From NCBI RefSeq assembly GCF_024868665.1, contig NC_079892.1, positions 10,862,251-10,926,250 of the forward strand: a stretch of DNA of 64,000 nt, given 5' to 3'. Position 1 is the first letter of the stretch, and each line of letters begins with the position of its first letter. Positions 23,566-34,614 of the stretch are shown in pieces. The translations under genes were made by a program, and so were the position numbers. The notes beneath the pieces are model-generated. The model had not been told where the DNA came from, did no database searches, and worked only from the letters and a program-made list of their open reading frames with translations. Source of the stretch: Triplophysa rosa. Its lineage: Eukaryota > Chordata > Actinopteri > Cypriniformes > Nemacheilidae.

Positions 23566-23640
23566 TAAAAGTGAGCCATTGGTTGCAATTTGCAAACCCG
23601 ACCGCTAGAGGCCAGTAAAATCTCCACATTGCTCTTTTAA
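23566..23640. mobile_element. right-end fragment of a TTAA MITE
   Basis: GTGAGCCATTG, then ACCGCTAGAGGCCAGTAAAA and TCTCCACATTGCTC, then TTTTAAG, match the right end of the complete element at 45876-46238 in the same orientation. The left part is missing. Confidence 0.6.
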
Positions 23641-25794
23641 GTATTTCAGGTCCTTAGGTTTTTACGGTTGGCAGATTAAAACTCAAGATGTTGCCTTTTG
23701 ACCTTTTGTGATCTATCCTGCATGTGTTTATTCGCAAAAATCCATTTTATACAAACACCCCCTAATAAACACATATTCTGAGTGAGGTCACCTTAAAAAG
23801 TAGTTGACTACGTCTTTAGTAAAGTCAATTTAAAAATGATCTACTTTGTTTACATTCCTAAATGCAAATAAAATGATGAATACATGGTGAATACAATCAC
23901 TACAAAAGTGGTCACTACATGATTCCAAACGTTTCCATAAAAATGTTAAATGAAAATTGACATTGTAATTGTGTTGAGTTACATTGTAATTCAAGTGGCA
24001 TCATTCCACAATAAAAGTCTCGGCGACGTAACTAATTGGTGTTTCGCTCTGTCTCTACTGTGTTCCAGCCACGCCAAAATACACAATATTGACCAATCAG
24101 CATTCAGGACCACAACTATCTGTGTGCGGACGTGTACTGTGATGATGAGCCATCTGTGGCAGTAAATACTGTCGTCCAAGATTCATAAGTAGAATACGTG
24201 AGGCTGTTTAAATGCAACCCGAATTATCAGCAGAATGCCAGTGAACCTGCAGAGCCTGAACTAAGACCACCTGCTGCGTGTGCGAAAGAGGAAATCTGAA
24301 TGAACGGCAACGGATGGGCTGTACAGCCAACATGTGTGCAATTATCATACCATTTGTCTCTCCAACAAACCACCGCAGGATGTGGGTTTGGAGCCGTTCC
24401 AGGTACGACTCTGATATCATGCCTGTATATATATATATAAGAAAGGGCTTGTTTGAACCCCAATCTAACAAAAAACATTTACCAAACATCACCAGCATTC
24501 ATGGTGTTTGTTTGTTGATAAATAGATGTGCTTACAGCAAATTGTATCTGGCTGAGATTCACTGCCCAGCCCTCCAATCGTCCAACTGAGCAGACCCTGG
24601 CTTTGCAAATCCTTCAAAAACACAGGGACATCCTGAAAGCCGTCTGACAGCAAAAACATGCGATAATACTGATGACGAAAGCAGAGCTACTTGCTCTACA
24701 AGTCGAAAAAGGTTACAGCTCGTAAAAGCGAGGTTTGGAGAATTACATAATGTACAATCAAAGCAAATATAGTACACCAGACGATGTTTTTACCGTCGGC
24801 GATGTACAGTGAGACATGCTAACTAAAGCAGCATTGCAAGGCCATGCACGTACACGAAAACAAGAACAATAGAGCCATATTCATCTTATTCTTGCTAAAA
24901 CACGCAACCACGTGTGCCGGCCAGTGCATGGGTTAACTAAGCATACGAAAAGGAAGACATGCTGGCTAGAGGCGGCAAGCCAGACTGAGGTTTCTCTCTC
25001 TCCCTCTCTCTCACCGCGTCATGTTGAGTCAGTTCAGCAGTGCAGTTCATGTCAGGACATGTTTCCCAGCAGCTGGCTCAACAGGACCTCTTATGCAATA
25101 AACAGGGAATGAGAGAGAGCGAGACGGAGAGACAGAGAGAGAGAGGGGTAGGAAAACAGGGAAAGTGGTGGTTAAGCTGTCTGTCTGAGCTTCATCACCA
25201 TACAGCATTAAACACCAAACAAGGAACAGGTGCAGTGGTCAGTCAACTCATTTCTCAAACTCCTTAGGAACAATTACTTTCATTTGTGTGAAAAAGTATT
25301 ATGGTTCTGTAATGTTCACAACGCAAGAAAATCGCCATCTATCGGTCTTTAACAATCCTCATTGTCTGCATTATTTTTTTGGCATGTTATATGGGATTTC
25401 ATAATCATTCGTTTTTTTTTCATTCTGAATTGATTTATAATTTCTGCTGATGTTACAAAGGCCACATGGGGAGGAAAACATATTAGCAAACAATATCAAA
25501 GTCTAGCATTTTTCCATCCAATCAAACCCAGATGAATAAAATTGAAGTCCCGCCACACTATTTTTTGGTAAAAAATATCCTACATTACATGACATTGAAA
25601 AACACACATCTAGAAGTGAGGAAAGTAATTCATTACGATTCATTAAAGAAGTTAATGTGCAAATGTGAACTTAATACACGATGCACTGTAAATATTGTGT
25701 CATGAAAAAGACAATTATTTGGTACCATTTTCGATTAATTGGCCTATGTCATGGTTAAACAATCCGAAAGCGGTGTGAACATGCTTTGCTCATG
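23641..25794. other. unique noncoding stretch
   Basis: No gene is visible. A short AT run lies at 24426-24439, a CT-rich patch at about 24990-25015 and a GA-rich patch at 25109-25145. Frames of up to 103 codons lack any motif. Confidence 0.3.
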
Positions 25795-25825
25795 AATATT
25801 AATATTAAAGTGACCTTTGCCTTAA

Positions 25826-26133
25826 AGATGCCATGAATTAAAACCACAATTTTAACTCGAGCTTTTGTTATATAAGAGGGAATTGTATTCAAGCGAACAT
25901 CATGTAAGTGTCAGAACTGAAAACGCCCTCGTTACTGAGATTACAACCGTTATTGACACCAGGCTCAGCGAACGCCAGGTCCTGGAATGCAGCTATCTAT
26001 GAACACCACCTCCACAGAAAGAATATCAACGACTACTTCTCTAGCCCCTCCCACTGGTTCGCGCATGACAGTACTGAAGTAACACAAGTGGCGCAGAACC
26101 AGATAGAGCGAGCAAGCAATAAACAAACATGCC
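25826..26133 (+). mobile_element. truncated Kolobok-like element, 5' part
   Basis: Nearly colinear with 17297-17609. Both have ACCACAATTTTAAC, GAGCTTTTGTTATATAAGAG, AGCGAACATCATGTAAGTGT, CAGGCTCAGCGAACGCCAGG, GACTACTTCTCTAGCCC and GAGCAAGCAATAAAC. The main difference is loss of about a dozen bases after CTATCTATG. It stops just after AACATGCC, where the other copy enters the THAP exon. Confidence 0.7.
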
Positions 26134-26137
26134 TTTG

Positions 26138-26471
26138 TTTACTCACCCTCAACTTATTCCAAATTTCTTTGTTCTGATGAATACAGAAAATGAAATTTGG
26201 AAGAATGCTTGTAACCAAACAGTTCTCGGCCACCATTGACTACCATAGTAGGAAAAATTACATTCTTCAAAATATATTCTTTTGTGTTCAACACAACAAA
26301 GAAATTTATAAAGCAATTGTTCCCTCTATGGTAGTCAATGGTGGCCGAGAACTGTTTGGTTACAAGCATTCTTCCAATCTTCATTTTCTGTATTCATCGG
26401 AACAAAGAAATTTGGAACAACTTGAGGGTGAGTAAATGATGACAGTGTGATATGATAAACTGTCACTTTAA
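26138..26471. mobile_element. palindromic MITE with long near-perfect arms
   Basis: The left arm carries TACTCACCCTCAACTT, CCAAATTTCTTTGTTC, GTAACCAAACAGTTCTCGGC and CACCATTGACTACCATAG. The right arm carries the inverse complements in inverse order (CTATGGTAGTCAATGGTG, GCCGAGAACTGTTTGGTTAC and so on). The arms exceed 100 bases and are almost identical, so a transcript would fold into a long hairpin. Minus frame 26154-26384 and plus frame 26190-26435 encode nearly the same peptide because of the palindrome. They are not genes. Confidence 0.7.
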
Positions 26472-26955
26472 GGCAAAGTCACTTTAATATTAATATTAAT
26501 CTTAATTTTCATTTTTGGGGGACCTGTTCCTTTTACTAATCTCCAGAAAGGCAGGTCTGCCATAGCAGGATAACTGCAAAATACTGCAAAACTATGTTTT
26601 TTTTTTTTATGCATTTTTATTTCGTCCTCAGCCAAACAAAACAAAACTTATATAATTTAATTTAATTTTAATATATTAAAATTATTATGTCTTTAAAAAG
26701 CATTGGGGTCCTGGGCTTAAAGCGTTTCATAATCACTCCGCTCCGGTATCACTTCAGGGTTCACTCAAGAACTATAAAGTTCTTTCAATATGTTTGTGTG
26801 CTAATACCAAATGTCTGGAATAAAATATAATTACTACTCAACTATAGAATAGAGAAAAACCAGCACAAGCTCATTTCTGCTCATTATGAAGCAATTGCAG
26901 AGCGACTCCACCCACTTTTTCTAAATACTCGTACCCTTGAATTCAACAACTATAC

Positions 26956-27240
26956 TTAAAGGGACAGTTCACAAAAAATAACAATTATGTCAACATTTAT
27001 TTACCCTCACGGTGTTCCAAACATGTAAATGACTCTTTCTTCTGTAAAACATAGAAGAAGATAGTTTGGTTTTGTGTCCATACAATGAAAGTCAATTGTG
27101 TTCAATGTTGTTTGGTTACCAACATTCTTCAAATGATCTTCTTTTGTGTTCTGCAGAAGAAAGTCATACAGGCTTGGAATGACATGAGGGTGAATAAACG
27201 ATGAAAGAATTCTCATTTTTGAGCCAACTATACTTTTAAA
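26956..27240. mobile_element. palindromic TTAA MITE, complete or near-complete copy
   Basis: It starts TTAAAGGGACAGTTCAC and ends near AACTATACTTTTAAA. Inside are TTTACCCTCACGGTGTTCCA, ACTCTTTCTTCTGTAAAAC, TTTTGTGTCCATACAATG, GTTGTTTGGTTACCAACATT, CTTCTTTTGTGTTCTGCAGA and GAATGACATGAGGGTGA, the diagnostic order of the family. No coding capacity. Confidence 0.75.
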
Positions 27241-30200
27241 TGATCATTATTGTAAATGTAGGATTGATTATGACTGTCTGTAAAACTTTGACTCGAACCA
27301 AAGGAAATCCTGTGAACGTTCTGCCAGCGTCCACCTGTGCAGCCTTGTACCTACAGGCCTTATCATGTGCACGCTGTAAACCTGCAGCAGCCGCAGCTGA
27401 AAACCATCTGCTCTGGTTCGAGGGAGCCGGGCTGCCTTAACAAGTAGGCAAACTGTCAGGCAGGATTAATGCACTACCTTAAACCTGAGTTAATAATAAA
27501 TGAGATGTTTACACATTCAGGGGGGAGCGCATAGATAACAGACCTCCAGACCCCTCCTTAAAGTGCCAAAAAGATAAATTCTGGTTAAGTGGGACCTGCC
27601 TGCCTGCATTATAGCCCCCATCCCCCATTTCCCACCCCGTCATTACCAACAAAACAAAGGCTTTAGCCCACTTACTGAAGGGAAAGGTCAAATTATCTGC
27701 TCTTTTTTGGTTCCCATAATGGATATGCAGCCAGACCGCAAATATTTCCCCAACCACAGGTGGGGTCAGCGGTGTATGCTCACCACCGTATAAGCGGTTT
27801 CCATATCTAATGCTTGTTCATAAGGAAGTAGCCTTTGATATGTGGACAGTACATGAACAGCAGTGCCAATGCTAGTAATTCTCTAAAGCCTGGATGATAG
27901 AAGCTGGATTTGATCTGATCGCTATAAGCTCACCTCGCCGCACTCCCACAATGCTTTGCTCCAAAGGACGAAGAGGCCGGTTCGTGTGGAGCGGCCCCCT
28001 CAGCTGCTGCTGATGGAGGCAGAAAATGTGGGAAAGGACGCCACGGACGCCCTGAGAATGAGGGAGAGTGTGGAAATGTCTTACTCTGGCTCCTTCTTTG
28101 CATTCGCACTGGAAGGGGATTGAACTAATGAGCCCTACAATTCTCCACTGGGGCCTTCCCAAGACAGCCCTTCTCCAGCAATTGGTTCCAAAGGGTTTAA
28201 AAAAGCCGTCTGTGGTGAAGCTGCTATCTGTCCGGGAGATTAGAAAGTAATAAAATAGATGGAGGGACAAAAAGGAGGAATAAAGATGTGTGCATTATTT
28301 GCAAACACAAGAGAGCGGCTTTTGTGTACAGAGATTTACAGCTGTGGTGCTTCACAAATGATGTGATAATTTATACATGCACATTCCCACAGAAACACAT
28401 CCATCGTGAGCTCACATTCATAAGTGCTGTTATGGAAATGTGGATGTGTTTTTATATTACACCACGTTAAACATTTCAGGGATGAAACAGAAGGGGATCA
28501 AATAAAACATGAAACAAAACATGAAATAAAATAACAAATATTTATATATAAAAAATTATATTTAATATATATATATTTTTACAGTAGTAACATTATCACA
28601 TTACTATTTTACAAGAATTTATTTATTTTTACAAGTTAAAAAATAAAAAAACCAACTAGTTTTTTACTAGTTCAAATAATAAATGAATAAATAATAAAAT
28701 ACCACAACATGAGTATCTTACTGTCTCTGCACAGGTAGATTCCCCGAAAAAAAACTATGAGGTATTTTTTGAGTAATCTGTTTGTCAGACAATATTCAGA
28801 AAACCTGTTAAAAAGATAACAACTGGTTGAGAAATAACCCACTTTACTTATTAAACGAAAATAATTTAAGCTGCAGACAGAATTAATTTTGCAGAAAAAG
28901 TCATGTGATGTCAGAAAGATTATATTAATATCATGTGCTTCTAAGAAGCCACATTTCAAATTACAGCCCATGTTTTCTGTAGCAGAAAATGTGACGCAAT
29001 GCATCTTGATAACCACTGGACAGGGTGGGGTTCCTTCAAACCGCTCAACTTTACCCATCACAGATCTATAACCGGCAAGTTCAGAGAACTTAAAACGCAG
29101 GCCTCAGTCTCAGTCTGGCTGGCAGGACGAGAAGACAGTCACACCACGACGAGTTTAATCTGCTTCAGAACTTTACCTACCGCATCTCTATTAAAACCTG
29201 ACCACACGCTGAGAAGAGTCAATTAAAAAAGCGATGTCAGAAACAAAGTCCGGATTTCCCAGGCATCGGTCACCACAAAACAATTTCAACAAAGTCTGAC
29301 GGGACCTCCAACGGGGTGTGCTGCATCTACCGCCCCTCCACTAGCAACAGAGTTGTTTTCCTGGCAACCCTTCACAAATAAACCATTCAAAGACTGAATT
29401 ACTCACCGGGAGTGAGAAAGGAAAAACTTGCAAGAGCTTTTTATTCGCAAATGTTACAGAATAAATCATACGCAACGGTCGTAGTTGCTTTGATGAAATA
29501 AACTGTCCTAAATTCTGTCCATTGTTCTCTGCTGTTGAAGTACGCATAAGCAACACACACAATCTGAATCAAACTCCATCATCAAAGACTGTCAGATTTT
29601 TTGCGTCATCTCTTGCGAACAACTGCCCCATTGCATCTCCGTTCCCTCCTTGCGAGTGTGTGGTCTGTGAGAAACAGTTGTTTTATTCATCTTTCTTATT
29701 TTGGGCTCCTCGGTAGGGAAAGAACGGCCCGAGATCTGCTTATTCTCTGCCACGCTTCCTCTGTTCTCCAAAACAGCCGTGGCACGCCGCAGTGTGTCTG
29801 GAGAGTCTGCGGGGACAAAAAGCGAGACACTTCTCTAATGACTGCCGCGCTTGGCGCAATGAATCACTTTTTCCTGAAAACATGTCCTCTAGTCTTCCAT
29901 TTGCCAAACGCTACCAAGTCAACCAGGGACCAAAAGAGCTAATACTCCGAGGTCTACCTGCTGGTATAAATCATCAAAGCACTTCCTCCTTTGAGATAAT
30001 GGAGCACTTTGTATATTTCTTATAGCACAAAGCAGGAGGAACTGCTCCCTCTCTGACAATTTCACTTTTGAGTTTGGGCTTTTTAGAAGATAACTTCATC
30101 TGGGTTCATTTTGAGACAGATTCAAATCCTGTGTTTCAAAACCTGTGCACTGCATTGCTGCCTTCAAAGGAAGCAAACCATCACAGAAGCTCAAAAGTGA

Positions 30201-30905
30201 ATGATTTGAAAAACATAACAGGGGCAGAACTTCTGCATCAGACAAATCAAGAAGCGCTCAGCACGCGGGTCAATTGATTTTTAATAGAGTTGGACTCAAG
30301 CCTGTTGGTAAGACAACAGCATGATACTCCAAACAATGTCAACACATCAGAAAATTCTGAAGAGATTTTTCTTAAAGCAGAGGTAAAACACGCAGTTTCT
30401 GCTAATCTCATATTAATCTTGAGTACCTATGAAGTAGCACTGCATACTTTGTATCTTCGAAAAGTATTTAGTTTGATCAAATTTATAAAAGACAGTTACA
30501 GCTGTACAATTATTTCCGAAAACAGTCGAGCTCCTGGAGGCGTGCAGGGATGCGTAACTATGGTAAGAGCACACAATACATCATCGCATTATCCCTGCAT
30601 AACTGTTGACTCAGGTTCACTTACTGCGTGCGGTGCATGACCGGCATCTTTTAGCGCTAGGACCGCTTCATCTATCAGTTTTAAACAATCTCCAAATCCT
30701 GCGCTATATCCACAGTTTATATAAAATTCCTTACCGAAATGCAGTGAACAAACAAACACAGCTGAACTTCCGTACAATGAACAAAGGAGCACATTGATGG
30801 GCGTGCTCTTTCTCTCGCTCTCGCTGGTTGACGCGTGGGTGTGCTCTTCCGGGAAAATTGCCCAATAAAGGACTAAGAAAAGTTGTTACGTAACAGAATC
30901 AATTT
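27241..30905. other. unique noncoding stretch with AT-rich patch
   Basis: No defensible gene. The patch 28490-28690 is very AT-rich with ATATAT and AAATAAA runs. The blocks around 27280-28260 and 29000-30060 are repeat-free and more balanced in base composition, as expected for conserved noncoding sequence. Frames up to 132 codons (minus 27872-28270) have no family motif. Confidence 0.3.
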
Positions 30906-31065
30906 TACTGTGGAACACAAAAAAAGAAAAAAGAAATGCGTGCTTTTGTGTCTATACAATGGAAGTCAATGGAGGCCAATGTTGTTTGGTTACCAACGAT
31001 ATTCAAAATATCATTGTGTCCTGCAGGAGAAAGTCAGCCGTACAGCATATTTGAGTGAACTACTA
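30906..31065. mobile_element. palindromic TTAA MITE, fragment
   Basis: TGTGGAACACAAAAAAAG, TTTTGTGTCTATACAATGGA, GTTGTTTGGTTACCAACGA, CAAAATATCATTGTGTCCTG and GAGTGAAC follow the family order in a shortened form. Confidence 0.6.
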
Positions 31066-31799
31066 GTAAAATTCCTGAATGCACCATTATCGTAACAAAA
31101 AGATCTTAATATATAATACTGGAGTGGTCTGGTTTTCAAACACACCATTGTAAATAGTGGAAAGAGGATTCAGACCAACAAGTAAAGTGGAATCCACTTT
31201 CAAAGCCAGATACAGTGTAACAGCGGAGACTTATCACACATTTAAAGGTTGGTACAAATTAAACGTTGTATGTTTTAGATACAACAACTCAAAATCTTCT
31301 CAGTTTAACATTTCAGAGGCCATTAGATGACACTGACCAACTATGACGTCAATCTGATTAAAACTGTATGAGTTTGTTAAAGTATGACACCAAGAAAACT
31401 ATAAGCTGCCAAAAAATGCTAAGAAAATTAAAAATGGCCGACTTCACTGATTCTAACATCGTGTTCACAACTTCACACTCGTAATAAGTCCCCCTGTGGT
31501 GAAAATCAAGTTTTTCATGTTGTTAATATGTCTATGTGGTATTTTTAAAGGGAACCCGGTGTATAGAGAGATGTATGGCTTAATGCGTTGTAATGCCTTA
31601 CACTACTAGCATTTGTCGTTAGAAACACATCAAATATTTTCAGTTCTTAAAAAAACCCTAAATGTAATACTTATTTTGACCTAAGGAGGCCGCCATGTTA
31701 TTTTTCGATGACGTAAACTGGTTGCATGCACAGCTAGGCAGCCAAACTAAACACCGACACACAAATCAGTTCGTCAGTAAATATAAGGTTCTGTAGGAT

Positions 31800-31811
31800 A
31801 ATATATATACA

Positions 31812-31847
<36 letters not shown>

Positions 31848-31860
31848 TATATATATATAT
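31800..31860. repeat. (AT)n microsatellite
   Basis: About 60 bases of alternating AT broken twice by ACAGT. It lies inside the foldback element next to the possible solo LTR. Confidence 0.9.
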
Positions 31861-31861
31861 G

Positions 31862-32126
31862 TGTAACAATGTTCACAGCAAGGAAGAAGGAGGAGGGAAC
31901 CGGCGAACGTTGAACAACAAAACTTTAATAAAATAAACAAACAACAAAACGAAAGTAAAATGCCGGCAGCTCCCTCACGGTCGACTGCCGGTCACACATA
32001 ATAAAACATAACGTAAAGTCCAGGCCTGGTTCTCTCTCGTCCTTTACTGTTGTCGCTCCTCCTTTTATATAATGCTAAAAGAAGAAAGAACGAAAATAAA
32101 GACGCTATTTGGTGTATTTTCCTACA
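31862..32126 (-). repeat. possible solo LTR, minus strand
   Basis: On the minus strand this segment begins TGTAGG, has a TATA-like TATATAAAAGGAGG, a GC-balanced block with GGCAGTCGACCGTGAGGGAG, an ATTAAA signal and ends TGTTACA. TG...CA ends and promoter/poly(A) order suit a short LTR. Ends are uncertain because the flank on one side is the AT microsatellite and no target duplication is visible. Confidence 0.35.
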
Positions 32127-32871
32127 TTTTAATATTGTTTGTCAGAAACAACACAAACATGCATATTAATAACCAAAATCATTTCGAATTTATCATATAC
32201 ATGATGTTTTAGCCATTATACAATGCATTTTATCCAGATTTGACTTTTTGATGTTGATTTATCAACATCAGTAGCCTAAAGTTATTGTCTTCTCTCCCTC
32301 GGTCATTTGCTGACGGGGGCTAATATTCACGTGTGCTCTAATACAGAATAAATAACCAAACCGCAAGCATTATTATTGTGTTTATCAGTATATTCTCATA
32401 ATGTATAAAGTATACGATTATGGTGGATGCTGATGTCTTCAATAGACTTAAATGTCTCAAAAGCAGTAGTTTAAAGCTATGATTTAATGCACGCTCACCT
32501 TGAACATACGTCTAATACTGAACGCGTTCTTCTTTTATGGCTGGCAGGCTGGCTTGTGTCAAGAGGACATACCGCCACCTACTGTCCCTGTGTGTTTGTA
32601 TATCTGATCTTATGTTTTACGTGTCATATTTTACTGTTATATATGGAAAACGTGTGTGCTTCGCTCTTGCGAAAGAGAACAGGTTTAGGTCGCAACCATT
32701 TGACATCACGGATTCTGACACAAAAAAATGGCGGCCTCCAAGTAAAAATATTTTTTCAAAGTTTATGAATACTGTGACAGTTACAATGTTTTTTTATTTC
32801 ACAATTATAAAGTCAGTGCCATTGTTCATATATTAAGCCATACATCGCTCTATACCCAGGGATCCTTTTAA

Positions 32872-33183
32872 TATGCTTTAAGATAAACCATGTGCAAATG
32901 TATCATTTTAAACCATTGCAGAGCATTTTCTCCATAAAACTGAAGTTTGCCAAAGAAGTTTACCAAATCATCATTTTCAATTTGAGCAGTGTCTGGAACT
33001 GCAGAGTGCATTTTCTATGTATGTCCAAAAGGGTGTGAATGAGTGGAGGCAGGGCTAATTTGCATATTCATGATTACGTGAATACTAAATGAGGTAAGGG
33101 TGTAGAGAGTTACATTCAAGTCACTTTAGGGCATGAAGAAAATATTATCACAGGAACAACTTTTACATATGCTATTTTAACGC
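32872..33183. other. noncoding stretch, probable decayed repeat
   Basis: GAGTGGAGGCAGGGCTAATT and TGCATATTCATGATTACG around 33038-33078 look like a piece of a fish DNA element, but its ends are not resolved. Confidence 0.3.
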
Positions 33184-34174
33184 TTAAAGCCACAATATGG
33201 AATATTTGGACCGCTAGATGGCGCACTTTCGAAACAACAACAAAAGGCGAAGCTAAATGGCGTTATGTGGGAGAGTGGAATTATGGGACATGTCGTTTTC
33301 ACCATCCAGAGGCGTATGGAGATCGCCCATCATGTTCACGGACAAGGTAATGAATGCATTTTATTTTATGTCATCGTAATAAATTAGCTTGCAAGAAACG
33401 TGGAATGTAATGCTACGTTAGCCCGCGACTGATATTGGATTTTGTCAATTGATTTGGTAGCGCAATGCTACACAGTTTTATGTGTTTAAAACAGTCATAC
33501 AGTCGTCGTTTAAACAGTAAATTTGAACGAACCCACAGCATTTACAAGTAACGTTATTAGCTACATATTTTTGTGCGACATATACTGTATTTCATAGGGT
33601 AACTGCATTCATAACTATTCAAATAATCTGTGCATGAGTATTTTGTGTACAATAAAAAAAAAGTGCTTACCTGTCTATTAAAACACATGCGAGAGCGGAG
33701 TCTCTGTCGAGTCCAAGTTGGTCGCGAAGCTCTCTCCATTTAGAAAACGCCACGCCGAAATTAATCCTTGTTTTATTTCTTTGTTTGTCCATAAGCCTGT
33801 TTGCCTCGTTTGGCCTACGTTTACACTTTTTTCGGTTTCCTTTACTCGCCAAAGAGTAATCGTGATCCATAATAACAGAACAACAGATGCTGCGTCCTAG
33901 ATGCTGTATAACCACTTCCGCATTTGCGTGTTGCCGTAGTTTCTACAACCGGAAACTGAGGGTAGTGCGGAGAACCGGATATTAAGTCACTGATATGTGA
34001 CAAATACAAGGGAGACAAGGGACGGGCCATTATTTTAAATAGGAATTTCTCTGGATTTGCACATTCTTGGGAACATTTGGGATAATATAAGTACACAACT
34101 GCATGAAATATATCACACTGTGCAAGGGATTTTTGGATATTTCATAACAAAATTCTTCCAGATTGTGGCTTTAA
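33184..34174. mobile_element. TTAA-bounded DNA element carrying an exon-like frame
   Basis: The left terminus TTAAAGCCACAATATGGAA and the inverse complement of the right terminus, TTAAAGCCACAATCTGGAA, differ at one base in 19. TTAA flanks both ends, and the right TTAA (34171-34174) is also the left TTAA of the next MITE. The minus strand carries a conserved-looking first exon at 33671-33870. No transposase core was seen. The superfamily could be Kolobok or piggyBac-like. Confidence 0.65.
33671..33870 (-). CDS. transposon-borne first exon ending at a splice donor
   Basis: On the minus strand an ATG at 33870 opens 66 codons without a stop. They include a basic KGNRKKCKRRPNEANR segment and then KTRINFGVAFSKWRELRDQ and LGLDRDSALACVLIDR. 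Directly after ATAGACAG comes GTAAGCAC, a canonical donor, and a stop follows in the intron. Frame, charge pattern and donor together look like a real 5' exon. A motif of the type RxNxGxAFxxWRELRDxxG is, from memory, common in fish proteins linked to transposons. Its function is unknown to me. The matching downstream exons are not in the element. Confidence 0.45.
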
Positions 34175-34614
34175 AGGGATAGTTCAACCAAAAATGAAAA
34201 TTCTTTCATCATTTGCTCACTCTCTAATTGTTCCAAACCTGTATAAATTTCTATGTTTGGTTGAACACAGAGAAAGATATTTGGACGATTGCTTGTAACC
34301 AACCAGTTCTTGGACCCCATTGACTACCATAGTAGAGAAATTGACAATGGTAGTCAAAAGTGCCCCAGAACTGTTTGCTTTCCTACATTCTTCAAAATAT
34401 CTTCTTTTGTGTTCAAGAGAACAAAAAAATATATATATAAAGTAATTTTTTCTGCTATGGTAGTCAATGGGGTCCAAGAACTGTTTGGTTATAAGCATTT
34501 TCCCAAATATCTTTCTCTGTGGTTATCATAAAGACATTTATACAGATTTGGAACAACTCGAAGGTTGAGAAAATGATGACAGAATTTTAATTTTTGGGTG
34601 AACTATCCCTTTAA
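34171..34614. mobile_element. complete palindromic TTAA MITE (reference copy)
   Basis: Starts TTAAAGGGATAGTTCAACC and ends with the inverse complement of TTAAAGGGATAGTTCACCC, with TTAA on both sides. The arms also share AAAAATGAAAATTCT and the ACCATAGTAG / CTATGGTAGTCAATGGGG core. It has no coding capacity: minus frame 34217-34498 and plus frame 34289-34531 are mirror products of the palindrome. This is the best-preserved member of the most frequent family in the window. Confidence 0.85.

Larger units (their letters stand above)
25795..26497. mobile_element. nested composite: Kolobok-like 5' piece plus palindromic MITE
   Basis: The outer arms (25795-25821 and 26472-26497) are AATATTAATATTAAAGTGAC-TTTGCC and its exact inverse complement, apart from one extra C on the left. 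Inside, between TTAA at 25822-25825 and TTAA at 26468-26471, lie a Kolobok-like 5' segment (25826-26133, closely matching 17297-17609) and a long-armed palindromic MITE (about 26138-26467). The two inner parts are joined at the position of the THAP exon ATG. No coding capacity remains. Confidence 0.65.
31545..32871. mobile_element. TTAA-bounded foldback element
   Basis: The left end TTAAAGGGAACCCGGTGTA, with GAGATGTATGGCTTAAT, is matched in inverse orientation by the right end TTAAAAGGATCCCTGGGTA with GCGATGTATGGCTTAAT. Each arm later carries GGAGGCCGCCATGTT- or GGAGGCCGCCATTTT-like sequence (31685-31700 and 32710-32727), so similarity extends about 150-180 bases inward. The middle holds an AT microsatellite and a possible solo LTR. 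No transposase was seen. Confidence 0.6.

Noticed and set aside
31800..31860. AT-rich replication origin
   Set aside because: It is a simple (AT)n microsatellite with no other origin features, in vertebrate DNA.
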